The position numbers and the translations under genes are program-made. DNA of 64,000 bases from G963678095 sp963678095 (GTDB taxonomy: Bacteria; Bacillota; Negativicutes; Selenomonadales; Selenomonadaceae), in NCBI GenBank assembly GCA_963678095.2, contig CAXXXP010000001.1, forward strand, positions 558,001-622,000. The letters are read 5' to 3'. This document shows positions 34,319 through 41,580 of this stretch, one piece after another. The notes beneath the pieces were generated by a model. The model did no database searches, was not told where the DNA came from, and saw nothing but the letters and a program-made list of their open reading frames with translations. How positions within the stretch are numbered: position 1 is the stretch's first letter; each line of letters starts with the position of its first letter.

Positions 34319-35119
34319 TTATGCTGCGGCATAACGTAATCGATAATTCACAGGACTAAGCCAGCCAAGCTTAGCCTTTATTCGGTGTTTATTATAGTAT
34401 TCGATATAACGACGGATAGCACATTCTAGCTCTTCAAAGCTATGATAGGTTTGACCATAATACATTTCTTGCTTTAACAGTCCAAAGAAGTTTTCCATCA
34501 CGCTATTATCTAGAAAGGTTCCTTTTCGAGACATACTCTGAAAGATTCGTTCTTCTTTCAAGCGATGGACATAGTTTTTCATTTGATATGCCCAGCCTTG
34601 ATCCGAGTGGAAGGTGCGGCGATATGGACAATCACTGGTTACCATAATAGCCCTTTCCAGGGCTGATAGAATCCCTTGCGATGAAGGGCGTTTGGTGATA
34701 CTGAAACTGATAATTTCACGGTTGAAAAGATCGAGGAATGGGTCAAGGTAGGCTTTGCGTGTAAGGATATTTCCTTTTGCGTCAATCTCATAATATTTGA
34801 ATTCGGTTGTGTCTGTTGTGATTTTCTGATGAGCAATACAGGTGTCGAAGCGACGATGTAACCGATTGGGCGCAATGCGCCCAATCGTTCCTTTATAGGA
34901 ATTATATTTACGACTCTTGTGGGTAAAGGATTTTACCTGCAGACTTAGTTTCTGTACGAGACGCTGGACCTTCTTACGATTGACCATAATACCATATTCA
35001 CGGAGTTTCCCACAGATACGACGATAACCAAAATCTTTATCGCGCTGACGAATTGCTTTGATTTTCTTTTCTAATTGAGCATCTGGCGAAGGTCGGTTGA
35101 ACCGGCCCTGCCAGTACAT
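34319..35119 (-). CDS. IS3-family transposase OrfB
   Basis: The catalytic part of an IS3-type transposase, 266 residues from the first ATG. The frame is open back to about 35167 (KLKDILAIAKLPKATYM), so it is normally made as an OrfAB fusion by -1 frameshifting at the AAACTAAAAG region where orfA ends. It has HTH_21 (about 14-75) and an rve integrase core with Asp in TTDTTEF, Asp in FHSDQGW and Glu in NSVMENFFGLLK. All catalytic residues are present, so the element should be mobile. Confidence 0.93.
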   Translation of the reverse strand: MYWQGRFNRPSPDAQLEKKIKAIRQRDKDFGYRRICGKLREYGIMVNRKKVQRLVQKLSLQVKSFTHKSRKYNSYKGTIGRIAPNRLHRRFDTCIAHQKITTDTTEFKYYEIDAKGNILTRKAYLDPFLDLFNREIISFSITKRPSSQGILSALERAIMVTSDCPYRRTFHSDQGWAYQMKNYVHRLKEERIFQSMSRKGTFLDNSVMENFFGLLKQEMYYGQTYHSFEELECAIRRYIEYYNKHRIKAKLGWLSPVNYRLRYAAA

Positions 35120-35160
35120 GTACGTTGCTTTGGGGAGTTTTGCAATTGCAAGGATATCTT

Positions 35161-35724
35161 TTAGTTTGAAGGATCCTCGGAGACTGTGGACGATCCTTGC
35201 TCTCGTTTCTGCGCCTCTTGCTCCAGTCGCAATCTCCTCAGTTCTTTTAAATAGGCTACCTCTATGCGAAGTTTAAGATTTTCTTCTTCAAGCTGTTTAA
35301 GCCGTTCATCCTGAATTCCTTTTGGTTGCGTAGGTGTTACGACGATAGGTTTATCTGGCACTTTAGGACGCCTGCCTTTCCGATTTGGTTTAAGACCATC
35401 TACGCCGACAGCACGGAACCGTTGAACCCATTGCGTCAATAGAGCTGAATTATTGATTTCGAGTTGCAATGCTAAATCTTTGTAGGAAATCTCTGTACTT
35501 AGATATAACTCTACTGCATGCAGCTTAAATTGAAAAGAATAACTTTTCTTTTGGCACGAACGAGAAATTCCTTCTGTCCCAAGACTCTGAAAAGCAGCAA
35601 CCCAGGTTGATATTGGACTCGTACTAGGAATGTTATATTTTTTTGCAAGGCTTCCATAACCAATAGTCCCTTTCAAATATTCAGTTACAATCTTTTTCTT
35701 GAATTCAGTACTATATTTAGCCAT
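35161..35724 (-). CDS. IS3-family OrfA (helix-turn-helix)
   Basis: The DNA-binding partner of the transposase, 187 residues. It has two tandem HTH_28-like domains (about 10-60 and 65-115, with YKDLALQLEINNSALLTQWVQRF), then a C-terminal coiled coil (DERLKQLEEENLKLRIEVAYLKEL, a leucine zipper for OrfAB multimers). ATG 35724 follows GGGGGTA on the minus strand. The stop overlaps the orfB frame. Confidence 0.9.
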   Translation of the reverse strand: MAKYSTEFKKKIVTEYLKGTIGYGSLAKKYNIPSTSPISTWVAAFQSLGTEGISRSCQKKSYSFQFKLHAVELYLSTEISYKDLALQLEINNSALLTQWVQRFRAVGVDGLKPNRKGRRPKVPDKPIVVTPTQPKGIQDERLKQLEEENLKLRIEVAYLKELRRLRLEQEAQKREQGSSTVSEDPSN

Positions 35725-35805
35725 AAAAATACCCCCATAAGTTAGACTCATTTTAGGTCTAACTTATGGGGGTCAGTACAGAAACCCTGTGTAAGCTGGT
35801 GCTTT

Positions 35806-36231
35806 TTATCTTACAACGAGTACCGAACATTCGGCATACATCACTAACTTGTGGGCTACGCTTCCCAAGAGCAGGGTTTTTAATGTCCCGCGCCCGCGAG
35901 TGCCGCAAACAATCATATTTGCTTGATTCTCTTTTGCGTATTGAAGGATCTCATCGGCGACATTGCCTGCTAAAACTTTACGAATAATGGAGCAGGAATG
36001 TCCATCACATAATGGCTGGGTAGCTTGATTGAGGCGCTCCAAGGATTGCCGGCGAATCTCTTCCATTTCCAGAATATGGCGTTCTGGTTCCAAGGTGATT
36101 ACACTTGTTGAGTCGATAACCGTAACAACATGAACTTGTGCACTATTTGATTTTGCGAAATTAATCGTCCAATCAAGCGCCTTGTTGCTGCCGTCAGAAC
36201 CATCGAGAGCCAAAATAATTTTTGTTTCCAT
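35806..36231 (-). CDS. Universal stress protein (UspA family)
   Basis: A cytoplasmic UspA-fold protein of 141 residues. KIILALDGSDGSNKALDWTI at the N-terminus and the ATP-binding motif GTRGRGTLKTLLLGSVAHKLV (G-x2-G-x9-G-S/T) near the C-terminus indicate the nucleotide-binding class. The start is ATG at 36231 after GATGAGGC on the minus strand; two upstream ATGs are in frame. An IS3 element has inserted just beyond its 3' end and may have removed its terminator. Confidence 0.9.
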   Translation of the reverse strand: METKIILALDGSDGSNKALDWTINFAKSNSAQVHVVTVIDSTSVITLEPERHILEMEEIRRQSLERLNQATQPLCDGHSCSIIRKVLAGNVADEILQYAKENQANMIVCGTRGRGTLKTLLLGSVAHKLVMYAECSVLVVR

Positions 36232-36360
36232 ATAAATATGCCTCATCAATATAATTCTTCCCTCAATTATCGAAATTCTTCAAATATTAGAAAAACCCTT
36301 TATGGTTTTTAAATTTATCGGACGAATTTTGTAAAATATGGTTACTTAGAATAAAAGATA

Positions 36361-36418
36361 TTGACATATGACATAAATGATTTATAATGTAGTTGTAAAT
36401 GGCATATGCCATAAATGA
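36361..36418 (+). promoter_or_regulatory. Promoter with twin palindromic operators
   Basis: TTGACA (36361-36366), 16 bases, TATAAT (36383-36388). Two similar sites occur 38 bases apart: GACATATGACATAAATGA (36363-36380), overlapping the -35, and GGCATATGCCATAAATGA (36401-36418), downstream of the start region. The second contains the perfect palindrome TGGCATATGCCA (36400-36411). A dimeric repressor bound at both could loop or block this promoter. The DUF134 protein encoded in the operon is the obvious candidate. Confidence 0.75.
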
Positions 36419-36435
36419 AAATGGAGGTGCTTACA

Positions 36436-36636
36436 ATGCCAGGAAGAGATGGAACTGGTCCTAATGGAACAGGTGGTTGCGCTGGTGGTGGCCGCGGACA
36501 GGGAAGTGGTGTAAGACGCGGAGGCCGGGGGCCTTGCGGGCAAAATACAGGAGTGCCCGGACAGCCAGGAAGTGGTCGTGGCAACGGGATGGGGCAAAAC
36601 GGTAAAGGACAACCTATAAATACGAATCGTCCATAA
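36436..36636 (+). CDS. Gly-rich MPGRDGTGP protein (DUF5320-like)
   Basis: A 66-residue, extremely Gly-rich protein beginning MPGRDGTGPNGTGG. It is low-complexity, with two Cys (GGCAGG, GPCGQN). The MPxRDGTGP start is typical of small proteins that accompany NifX/MinD clusters in anaerobes. ATG 36436 follows AATGGAGGTG. It is the first gene after the twin-operator promoter. Function unknown; a metal- or cluster-binding or scaffold role is a guess. Confidence 0.75.
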   Translation: MPGRDGTGPNGTGGCAGGGRGQGSGVRRGGRGPCGQNTGVPGQPGSGRGNGMGQNGKGQPINTNRP

Positions 36637-36688
36637 GCTGCGGTCAGTGAAGATTTAGTGTTTGGATAGAATATAGTTTGAAACAAAT

Positions 36689-36734
36689 ATCTGCCTGAAA
36701 AGAAAAATTGTTGGGAGATGCTTTTCAGGCAGAT
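36689..36734 (+). repeat. 14-bp perfect inverted repeat before the DUF134 gene
   Basis: ATCTGCCTGAAAAG (36689-36702) and its exact complement (36721-36734) with an 18-base loop end a few bases before the ribosome site (GAGGTGAT) of the DUF134 gene. No T run follows, so it is more likely an RNA structure controlling translation or stability, or an operator, than a terminator. Confidence 0.6.
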
Positions 36735-36752
36735 ACATGAGGTGATACGACG

Positions 36753-37163
36753 GTGGCACGACCAAGAAAATGGCGCAGAGTATGCTGTATGCCAAGACGT
36801 CTGCGGTTCGGACCGCTTGATGGGGGGCTGACAGAAGCTGGAATCATTTCAATGACTATTGAAGAATATGAAACACTTCGTTTAATCGATGGGGAGAATT
36901 TTACGCAGGAAAAATGTGCCATACAAATGCACATTGCCAGGACAACCGTGCAAAAATTATATAACACCGCCAGAAAAAAGCTGGCTGAAGCTTTGGTAAA
37001 TGGCAAGTCGCTGATTATCGGTGGGGGCACGTATAAACTTTGTGATGAACTGCACAAGGACTGTTGTTGTGGCAGCTGTCCCAAACACAGAAATTTTGAG
37101 AATACAGGACAAAAAGAACAGGAGGGATTTTTATATGAAAATAGCACTGCCCGTAAAAGCTAA
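36753..37163 (+). CDS. DUF134-family DNA-binding protein
   Basis: A probable regulator of 136 residues. The start motif MARPRKWRRVCCMPRRLRFGP is diagnostic of DUF134. A sigma-70 region 4-like helix-turn-helix follows (about 38-85, MTIEEYETLRLIDGENFTQEKCAIQMHIARTTVQKLYNTARKKLAEAL). A C-terminal CCCGSCPKH cluster (about 112) together with the N-terminal CC could hold a metal or Fe-S centre. The start is GTG with GAGGTGAT upstream. It overlaps the next gene by 29 bases. It probably senses metal or redox state and controls this operon. Confidence 0.85.
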   Translation: MARPRKWRRVCCMPRRLRFGPLDGGLTEAGIISMTIEEYETLRLIDGENFTQEKCAIQMHIARTTVQKLYNTARKKLAEALVNGKSLIIGGGTYKLCDELHKDCCCGSCPKHRNFENTGQKEQEGFLYENSTARKS

Positions 37164-37518
37164 GTCATTGCAGGCTCAGGTTAGTGATACCTTTGGCCGG
37201 ACGGAATACTTTTTGATCTATGATACGGAAAATAAGACTGCAGAGTATATTGATAATAGTGCGGCAGCTAGTCAGGGTGGCGCTGGGATTAAAGCTGCGC
37301 AGACGGTTGTAGACCAGAAGGTGGAGGCTTTATTGACACCACAGTGCGGCGAAAATGCGGCAAGAGTTATGCAGCCCAATGGAATCCGCATCTATAAAAC
37401 CCAGGCGGGGTTTGCCGAAGGCAATATTGACGCCTTTGAAAAAGGAAAGCTGTCTTTGATTGAAAAAATTCATGGGGGATTCCATGGGGGCTTTCATGGG
37501 GGCCGCGGGGGAGAATAA
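37135..37518 (+). CDS. NifX/NifB-type dinitrogenase iron-molybdenum cofactor-binding protein (ORP-like)
   Basis: A 127-residue protein with the NifX/NafY RNase-H-like fold that binds metal-sulfur clusters. Its start MKIALPVKAKSLQAQVSDTFGRTEYFLIYD has the family's SxxFGRxxYF signature, and it continues GGAGIKAAQTVVDQKVEALLTPQCGENAARV. The C-terminus is a GGFHGGFHGGRGG tail that could bind metal through His. In Desulfovibrio the related orange protein carries a Mo-Cu sulfide cluster. ATG 37135 follows GGAGGG. No nif structural genes are visible here, so a role in nitrogen fixation is unlikely. Confidence 0.85.
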   Translation: MKIALPVKAKSLQAQVSDTFGRTEYFLIYDTENKTAEYIDNSAAASQGGAGIKAAQTVVDQKVEALLTPQCGENAARVMQPNGIRIYKTQAGFAEGNIDAFEKGKLSLIEKIHGGFHGGFHGGRGGE

Positions 37519-37519
37519 G

Positions 37520-38380
37520 ATGAAAATTGCTGTGCTGAGTGGCAAGGGTGGTACGGGAAAGACTCTGGTTGCAGTCAATTTGGCAGCAATTGCCAAGCAG
37601 TCGGTTTATATTGATTGTGATGTGGAAGAGCCCAATGGATATCTGTTTTTGCGCCCTAAAAAAACGACAGTCAAGCCGATCAGCGTTAAAGTTCCTGTAG
37701 TTGATCCGCAGCGCTGTGTGGGCTGTCGTACTTGCGTTGATTTTTGTAAATTTAATGCACTTGCCTATATTCAAAATAAGCCCATAGTATTTACAGATAT
37801 ATGTCATTCTTGTGGAGGTTGTGTTTTATTCTGTCCAGAAAAAGCATTATCAGAAACAGAAAAATTGGTTGGTGAAATTCGATATGGTATGGCAGATAGG
37901 ATAACTGTAGCTACGGGGGTTTTAAATACGGGGGAGGCATCAGGGATTCCTATTATTAAGCAATTAATAGCGGAGGCTGGATCTCATAAAGAAGACTTGA
38001 TATTTATGGATTGTCCTCCGGGCAGTGCCTGTATCGTGATGGAAAGCATTAAAGATGCTGATTATTGTGTGTTGGTAGCGGAACCGACTTTATTCGGGGT
38101 ACACAATCTTGAAATGGTCTATAATCTGGTGAATTTATTTAATAAGCCGTATGGTGCAGTACTTAATAAGTGCTTGCCAGAAGAAAATCCAGCAGAAGTT
38201 TTTTGCGAGAAAAACGGGATTGCAGTTTTGGGGAAAATTCCTTTTGATGCAAAATTAGGGAATATAAACTCCAATGCAAAGCTTGCCGTCCGAGAATCTA
38301 AAGAATATAAAAAAGTATTTAAAACACTGTTGGAAACAATTCAGGAGGCGGTTGAAAATGAAGCAATTGCTGGTGCTTAG
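37520..38380 (+). CDS. MinD-type ATPase with ferredoxin insertion, copy 1
   Basis: A 286-residue P-loop ATPase of the MinD/Mrp class. The deviant Walker A is LSGKGGTGKT (8-15) and Walker B-like is LIFMDCPPGSAC (about 155). A two-[4Fe-4S] ferredoxin domain is inserted at about 62-110 (CVGCRTCVDFCKF and CHSCGGCVLFCP). Such proteins pair with a second copy and with NifX-like proteins. It starts 2 bases after the previous stop and overlaps the next gene by 23 bases. Likely job: ATP-driven assembly or transfer of a metal-sulfur cluster. Confidence 0.9.
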   Translation: MKIAVLSGKGGTGKTLVAVNLAAIAKQSVYIDCDVEEPNGYLFLRPKKTTVKPISVKVPVVDPQRCVGCRTCVDFCKFNALAYIQNKPIVFTDICHSCGGCVLFCPEKALSETEKLVGEIRYGMADRITVATGVLNTGEASGIPIIKQLIAEAGSHKEDLIFMDCPPGSACIVMESIKDADYCVLVAEPTLFGVHNLEMVYNLVNLFNKPYGAVLNKCLPEENPAEVFCEKNGIAVLGKIPFDAKLGNINSNAKLAVRESKEYKKVFKTLLETIQEAVENEAIAGA

Positions 38381-39239
38381 TGGGAAAGGTGGAACGGGAA
38401 AGACCACAGTTGCCAGTGCCTTTATCAAGCTGGGGCAGGTAAAAGCCTATGCAGATTGCGATGTGGATGCGCCGAATCTGCATCTGCTTATGCCAGAACT
38501 AGGCGAACCGGACCGAGCGGAATATTATGGTCTGCCAAAAGCTGAAATTGATACCGAGTTATGTGTACAATGCGGTCAGTGTCAGCAGAACTGTCGTTTT
38601 GATGCCATATCCTTTCAACAGGGATATCATATTGATCCTTTTGCCTGTGAAGGCTGTGGTGTTTGTGAAGTCCTATGCTCCGTTAAGGCAATATCTTTAC
38701 GCCCGGAAATTGCTGGTGAACTTAGACTGTACAGAAACCCGCTGGTTTTTTCTACAGCACAGTTAAAAATGGGCAGTGGAACCTCAGGGCTTTTGGTCAC
38801 CGAAGTGAAAAAGCGAATGCATCAAGCGGCTGAAAATGTAAATATGGCTATTATTGATGGATCGCCAGGGATTGGTTGTCCGGTTATTGCATCGCTTAGT
38901 GGTGTAGACATGGTTCTGATCGTGGCCGAACCGTCGTTGTCAGGAATATGTGATATGAAACGTATTGTAGAAAAGGCACAGCAATTTCAAACAAAAATTG
39001 TTGTGTGCATAAATAAATATGATACAAATATTAAAAATACAGAAAAAGTAGAAGATTTTTGTCAAAAAATGAATATAAGCTTTGCTGGCAGAATTCCATT
39101 TGATCCAATGGCCGTGAAAGCCATTAATAGTGGAATTTCAATTGTTGATATAGAGTGCCCATCAGGGAGGGCTGCCAAGGAGATTTTTTCAGTGGTCTGG
39201 GAACAGTTTCGTGAGCCGGAAGTGGCGAGTATATGCTGA
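38358..39239 (+). CDS. MinD-type ATPase with ferredoxin insertion, copy 2
   Basis: A 293-residue paralogue of the preceding gene. It has Walker A LSGKGGTGKTT (7-16), ferredoxin insertion with CVQCGQCQQNC (about 69) and CEGCGVCEVLC (about 97), and Walker B-like AIIDGSPGIGC. The pair is typical of orp-like operons, where the two ATPases probably form a heterodimer. ATG 38358 follows CAGGAGGCGG inside the end of copy 1. It overlaps the MBL gene by 7 bases, a sign of tight co-expression. Confidence 0.9.
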   Translation: MKQLLVLSGKGGTGKTTVASAFIKLGQVKAYADCDVDAPNLHLLMPELGEPDRAEYYGLPKAEIDTELCVQCGQCQQNCRFDAISFQQGYHIDPFACEGCGVCEVLCSVKAISLRPEIAGELRLYRNPLVFSTAQLKMGSGTSGLLVTEVKKRMHQAAENVNMAIIDGSPGIGCPVIASLSGVDMVLIVAEPSLSGICDMKRIVEKAQQFQTKIVVCINKYDTNIKNTEKVEDFCQKMNISFAGRIPFDPMAVKAINSGISIVDIECPSGRAAKEIFSVVWEQFREPEVASIC

Positions 39240-40057
39240 TAAAGACACTAGTGGAAAATACGAGCATACATGATTCGGTTCAGCCAGCGCATGGTCTGAG
39301 TTTTTACATTGAAACAAATGGTCGTAAGATATTGTTTGATTTAGGCCCGGATGATTTTTTTGAAAAAAATGCAGAGCACCTGGGTGTAGATATTTCCTCG
39401 GTTGATATAGTTGTAATTTCTCATGGTCATGCAGATCATGGCGGCGGGTTAAAACGGTTTTTTGAATTAAATGAAAGAGCGCTGGTCTATGTACAAAAGC
39501 AGGCATTTGAAAAACATTTTTCGCGCCGATCCGCAGCGGAAATAAAATTTATTGGTTTAGATAAAGCATTGTCGGAAAACAAGCGAATTGTATTTGTTGA
39601 GCAACAAGCTTCGATTGGTGATTCTTTAAAAATATTTGCAGATGTTAGCGATGGTCAAAGCCTGCCAACGGACAATAAATCGCTGTTTATGGAAGGGTCT
39701 CAAGGAGTGGAACCAGATGATTTTATTCATGAACAGAATCTTGTCATTTGTAAAAACGATCGGAAGGTATTGTTTTTAGGCTGTGCTCATAAGGGGATTC
39801 TTAATATTTTGGCGCGGTTTTATGAGCTGTATGGGAGATATCCGGACGATGTTCTTGGTGGATTTCATTTATACAGTCAGTCACGGCAGACAGGTGAGCC
39901 CCCCGAAAAAATAAGGCAACTTAGTGAGCTGTTAAAAGAAATGAATAGTCAGTTTTACACCTGTCATTGTACGGGTACAGAGCCTTACCAATTAATGAAA
40001 ACATATATGTCTGGACAGATTAATTATTTAGCAGCGGGTAGTCGATTGCTATTGTAA
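39233..40057 (+). CDS. Metallo-beta-lactamase-fold hydrolase
   Basis: A 274-residue cytoplasmic MBL-superfamily protein. It has the metal motif SHGHADHGGG (HxHxDH, about 63-72), a further His in CAHKGILNIL (about 186), GGFHLYS (about 204) and a Cys-rich CHCTG near the C-terminus (about 243). The closest general class is the 7,8-dihydropterin-6-methyl-4-ribofuranosyl-aminobenzene-phosphate synthase-like subgroup. That subgroup often travels with NifX/MinD genes without a proven role. It overlaps the previous gene, so it belongs to the operon. Confidence 0.85.
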   Translation: MLIKTLVENTSIHDSVQPAHGLSFYIETNGRKILFDLGPDDFFEKNAEHLGVDISSVDIVVISHGHADHGGGLKRFFELNERALVYVQKQAFEKHFSRRSAAEIKFIGLDKALSENKRIVFVEQQASIGDSLKIFADVSDGQSLPTDNKSLFMEGSQGVEPDDFIHEQNLVICKNDRKVLFLGCAHKGILNILARFYELYGRYPDDVLGGFHLYSQSRQTGEPPEKIRQLSELLKEMNSQFYTCHCTGTEPYQLMKTYMSGQINYLAAGSRLLL

Positions 40058-40074
40058 AAATAGGAGAGATTAAA

Positions 40075-41280
40075 ATGAGTGATAGTTGTACGCAAAATTG
40101 TACAAGTTGCGATGATCAATGTACGGATAGAACAGAAGGGAAAGACAATTGCTTTGAAAGTCCAAATGAATTGAGCCGTATTAAAAAAGTTATTGCCGTT
40201 GTTAGTGGCAAAGGCGGTGTCGGTAAATCCATGATTACGTCATTGTTGGCAGTAACCATGAATCGTAAAGGGTATCATACGGCAATTCTTGATGCCGATA
40301 TTACCGGGCCCTCGATTCCCAAAGCGTTTGGAATCCGTGCAAATGGAGCATTGGCTGGCAATGCGTCAGGATCATATCCAGCAAAAAGTGAAAATGGAAT
40401 CGATATTATGTCCGTCAATCTGCTGCTAAAAAATGAAACGGACCCTGTTGTATGGCGGGGACCAATCATTTCCAATACAGTTAAGCAGTTTTGGCAGGAT
40501 ATCATCTGGGAAGATGTTGATTATATGTTTCTTGATATGCCGCCAGGAACAGGGGATGTTCCCTTGACAGTCTTTCAATCCATTCCGGTGGATGGAATTG
40601 TCATTGTGACTTCGCCGCAGGAACTCGTGTCAATGATCGTGGGGAAAGCGGTAAAAATGGCAAACTTGATGAAGGTGCCAATCCTTGGGATAGTTGAGAA
40701 TATGGCATATTTTGAATGTCCGGACTGTAAGAAAAAGCATAATATTTTTGGCGATAGCCATCTCGAGGAGATTGCCCAAGAGTATAATCTGAAAATTCTT
40801 GGCCGGTTGCCGATGGACCCAGCACTTGCTGCTGCTTGTGATGCGGGGGAAATTGAATCCTTTTCCGGGAACTATTTCGATCAAATAGAGCAGATTTTTG
40901 CCAAAAAAGGAGAGAAAAAAATGAAAATTGCTGTAGCCAGCGAAACAGATATGGTGACGGGCCATTTTGGCCATTGTACAAATTTTAATATTTTTGATAC
41001 AGAAGGAAGTAAGATTATTCAAAGGACATCAGTGGATAATCCAGGGCATAAACCAGGATTTTTACCAAAATTTTTACATGAAATGGGTGTCTCTGTCATT
41101 ATTTCCGGGGGGATGGGACAGGGCGCAGTAGATATCTTTGTTGAAAAAGGTATTGTGGTTATCACTGGAGCCGAAGGCCGGGCAGAAGATGCTGTGAACA
41201 GATATTTACAAGGGAATTTGGTTTCGAATGATGTTGTTTGTCAGGAACATCAGCATCAGGATTCTTGCGGATCCCATTAA
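40075..41280 (+). CDS. Mrp/NBP35-type ATPase fused to a NifX domain
   Basis: 401 residues. A Cys-rich N-terminal tail (CTQNCTSCDDQC) is followed by an Mrp/NBP35 ATPase (about 36-275) with VVSGKGGVGKS (Walker A, about 43), FLDMPPGTGD (Walker B) and the ECPDCKKKHN cluster motif (about 219), whose CxxC carries the bridging Fe-S cluster. From about 283 a complete NifX domain starts (MKIAVASETDMVTGHFGHC). The protein ends EHQHQDSCGSH, a possible metal site. It is likely a carrier that transfers clusters to or from the NifX domain, with both functions fused in one chain. It is the fifth gene of a tightly spaced set. Confidence 0.9.
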   Translation: MSDSCTQNCTSCDDQCTDRTEGKDNCFESPNELSRIKKVIAVVSGKGGVGKSMITSLLAVTMNRKGYHTAILDADITGPSIPKAFGIRANGALAGNASGSYPAKSENGIDIMSVNLLLKNETDPVVWRGPIISNTVKQFWQDIIWEDVDYMFLDMPPGTGDVPLTVFQSIPVDGIVIVTSPQELVSMIVGKAVKMANLMKVPILGIVENMAYFECPDCKKKHNIFGDSHLEEIAQEYNLKILGRLPMDPALAAACDAGEIESFSGNYFDQIEQIFAKKGEKKMKIAVASETDMVTGHFGHCTNFNIFDTEGSKIIQRTSVDNPGHKPGFLPKFLHEMGVSVIISGGMGQGAVDIFVEKGIVVITGAEGRAEDAVNRYLQGNLVSNDVVCQEHQHQDSCGSH

Positions 41281-41308
41281 GAAAATTAATAAATAAGGAG
41301 TGGTTTTT

Positions 41309-41476
41309 TTGAAAGCACAGGTAGAAAAGGATAATTGTATTGGCTGTGGACAATGTATGGCCGTTTGTCCCGTAGAGGCGATTTTTATGGTTGAACAAAA
41401 AGCTGAAATCAGTGATGCGTGCGTCGAGTGTGGGGCTTGTACGGCAGTCTGCCCCGTAGGTGCAATTTCTTTATGA
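41309..41476 (+). CDS. 2x[4Fe-4S] ferredoxin
   Basis: A clostridial-type ferredoxin of 55 residues with two complete binding motifs, CIGCGQCMAVCP and CVECGACTAVCP, in the usual internal repeat. It starts at TTG, 8 bases after AAGGAG. It follows the Mrp-NifX gene by 28 bases, so it likely supplies electrons to the metal-cluster proteins encoded upstream. Confidence 0.92.
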   Translation: MKAQVEKDNCIGCGQCMAVCPVEAIFMVEQKAEISDACVECGACTAVCPVGAISL

Positions 41477-41510
41477 CAGGTAAGAGAAACAAGAATAGAT
41501 GAACAAAATG

Positions 41511-41552
41511 CGCCAGTAGGTATAAATATTTTTATTTTAATGCCTGCTGGCG
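41511..41552 (+). repeat. Inverted repeat between ferredoxin and CDF genes
   Basis: CGCCAGTAGG (41511-41520) pairs with CCTGCTGGCG (41543-41552, one wobble) around a 22-base AT-rich loop. There is no T run after it; the function is unclear. Confidence 0.5.
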
Positions 41553-41580
41553 TATTAAGTGAGGAAGGATATGATTTTTT

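Larger units (their letters stand above)
34258..35780 (-). mobile_element. Complete IS3-family element (IS150-like)
   Basis: The 1,523-bp element begins TGTAGTGACCCC and ends GGGGTCAGTACA (TG...CA ends, imperfect inverted repeats of about 25 bp). It has a 3-bp target duplication GAA (34255-34257 and 35781-35783). Two overlapping genes, orfA and orfB, are on the minus strand. A decayed relative lies at 9075-9206. Confidence 0.93.

Noticed and set aside
34263..35775. IS3 element limited to the TGACCCC...GGGGTCA part
   Set aside because: That choice leaves no target duplicate. Extending to TGTAG...GTACA gives TG/CA ends and a clean GAA duplicate.
37135..37518. Nitrogen-fixation gene cluster
   Set aside because: NifX-like proteins are present, but no nifHDK, nifB or nifEN genes occur. 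The context fits ORP-like clusters better.
41511..41552. Hairpin after the ferredoxin gene as a terminator
   Set aside because: There is no T run after the right arm, so it was kept only as an inverted repeat.
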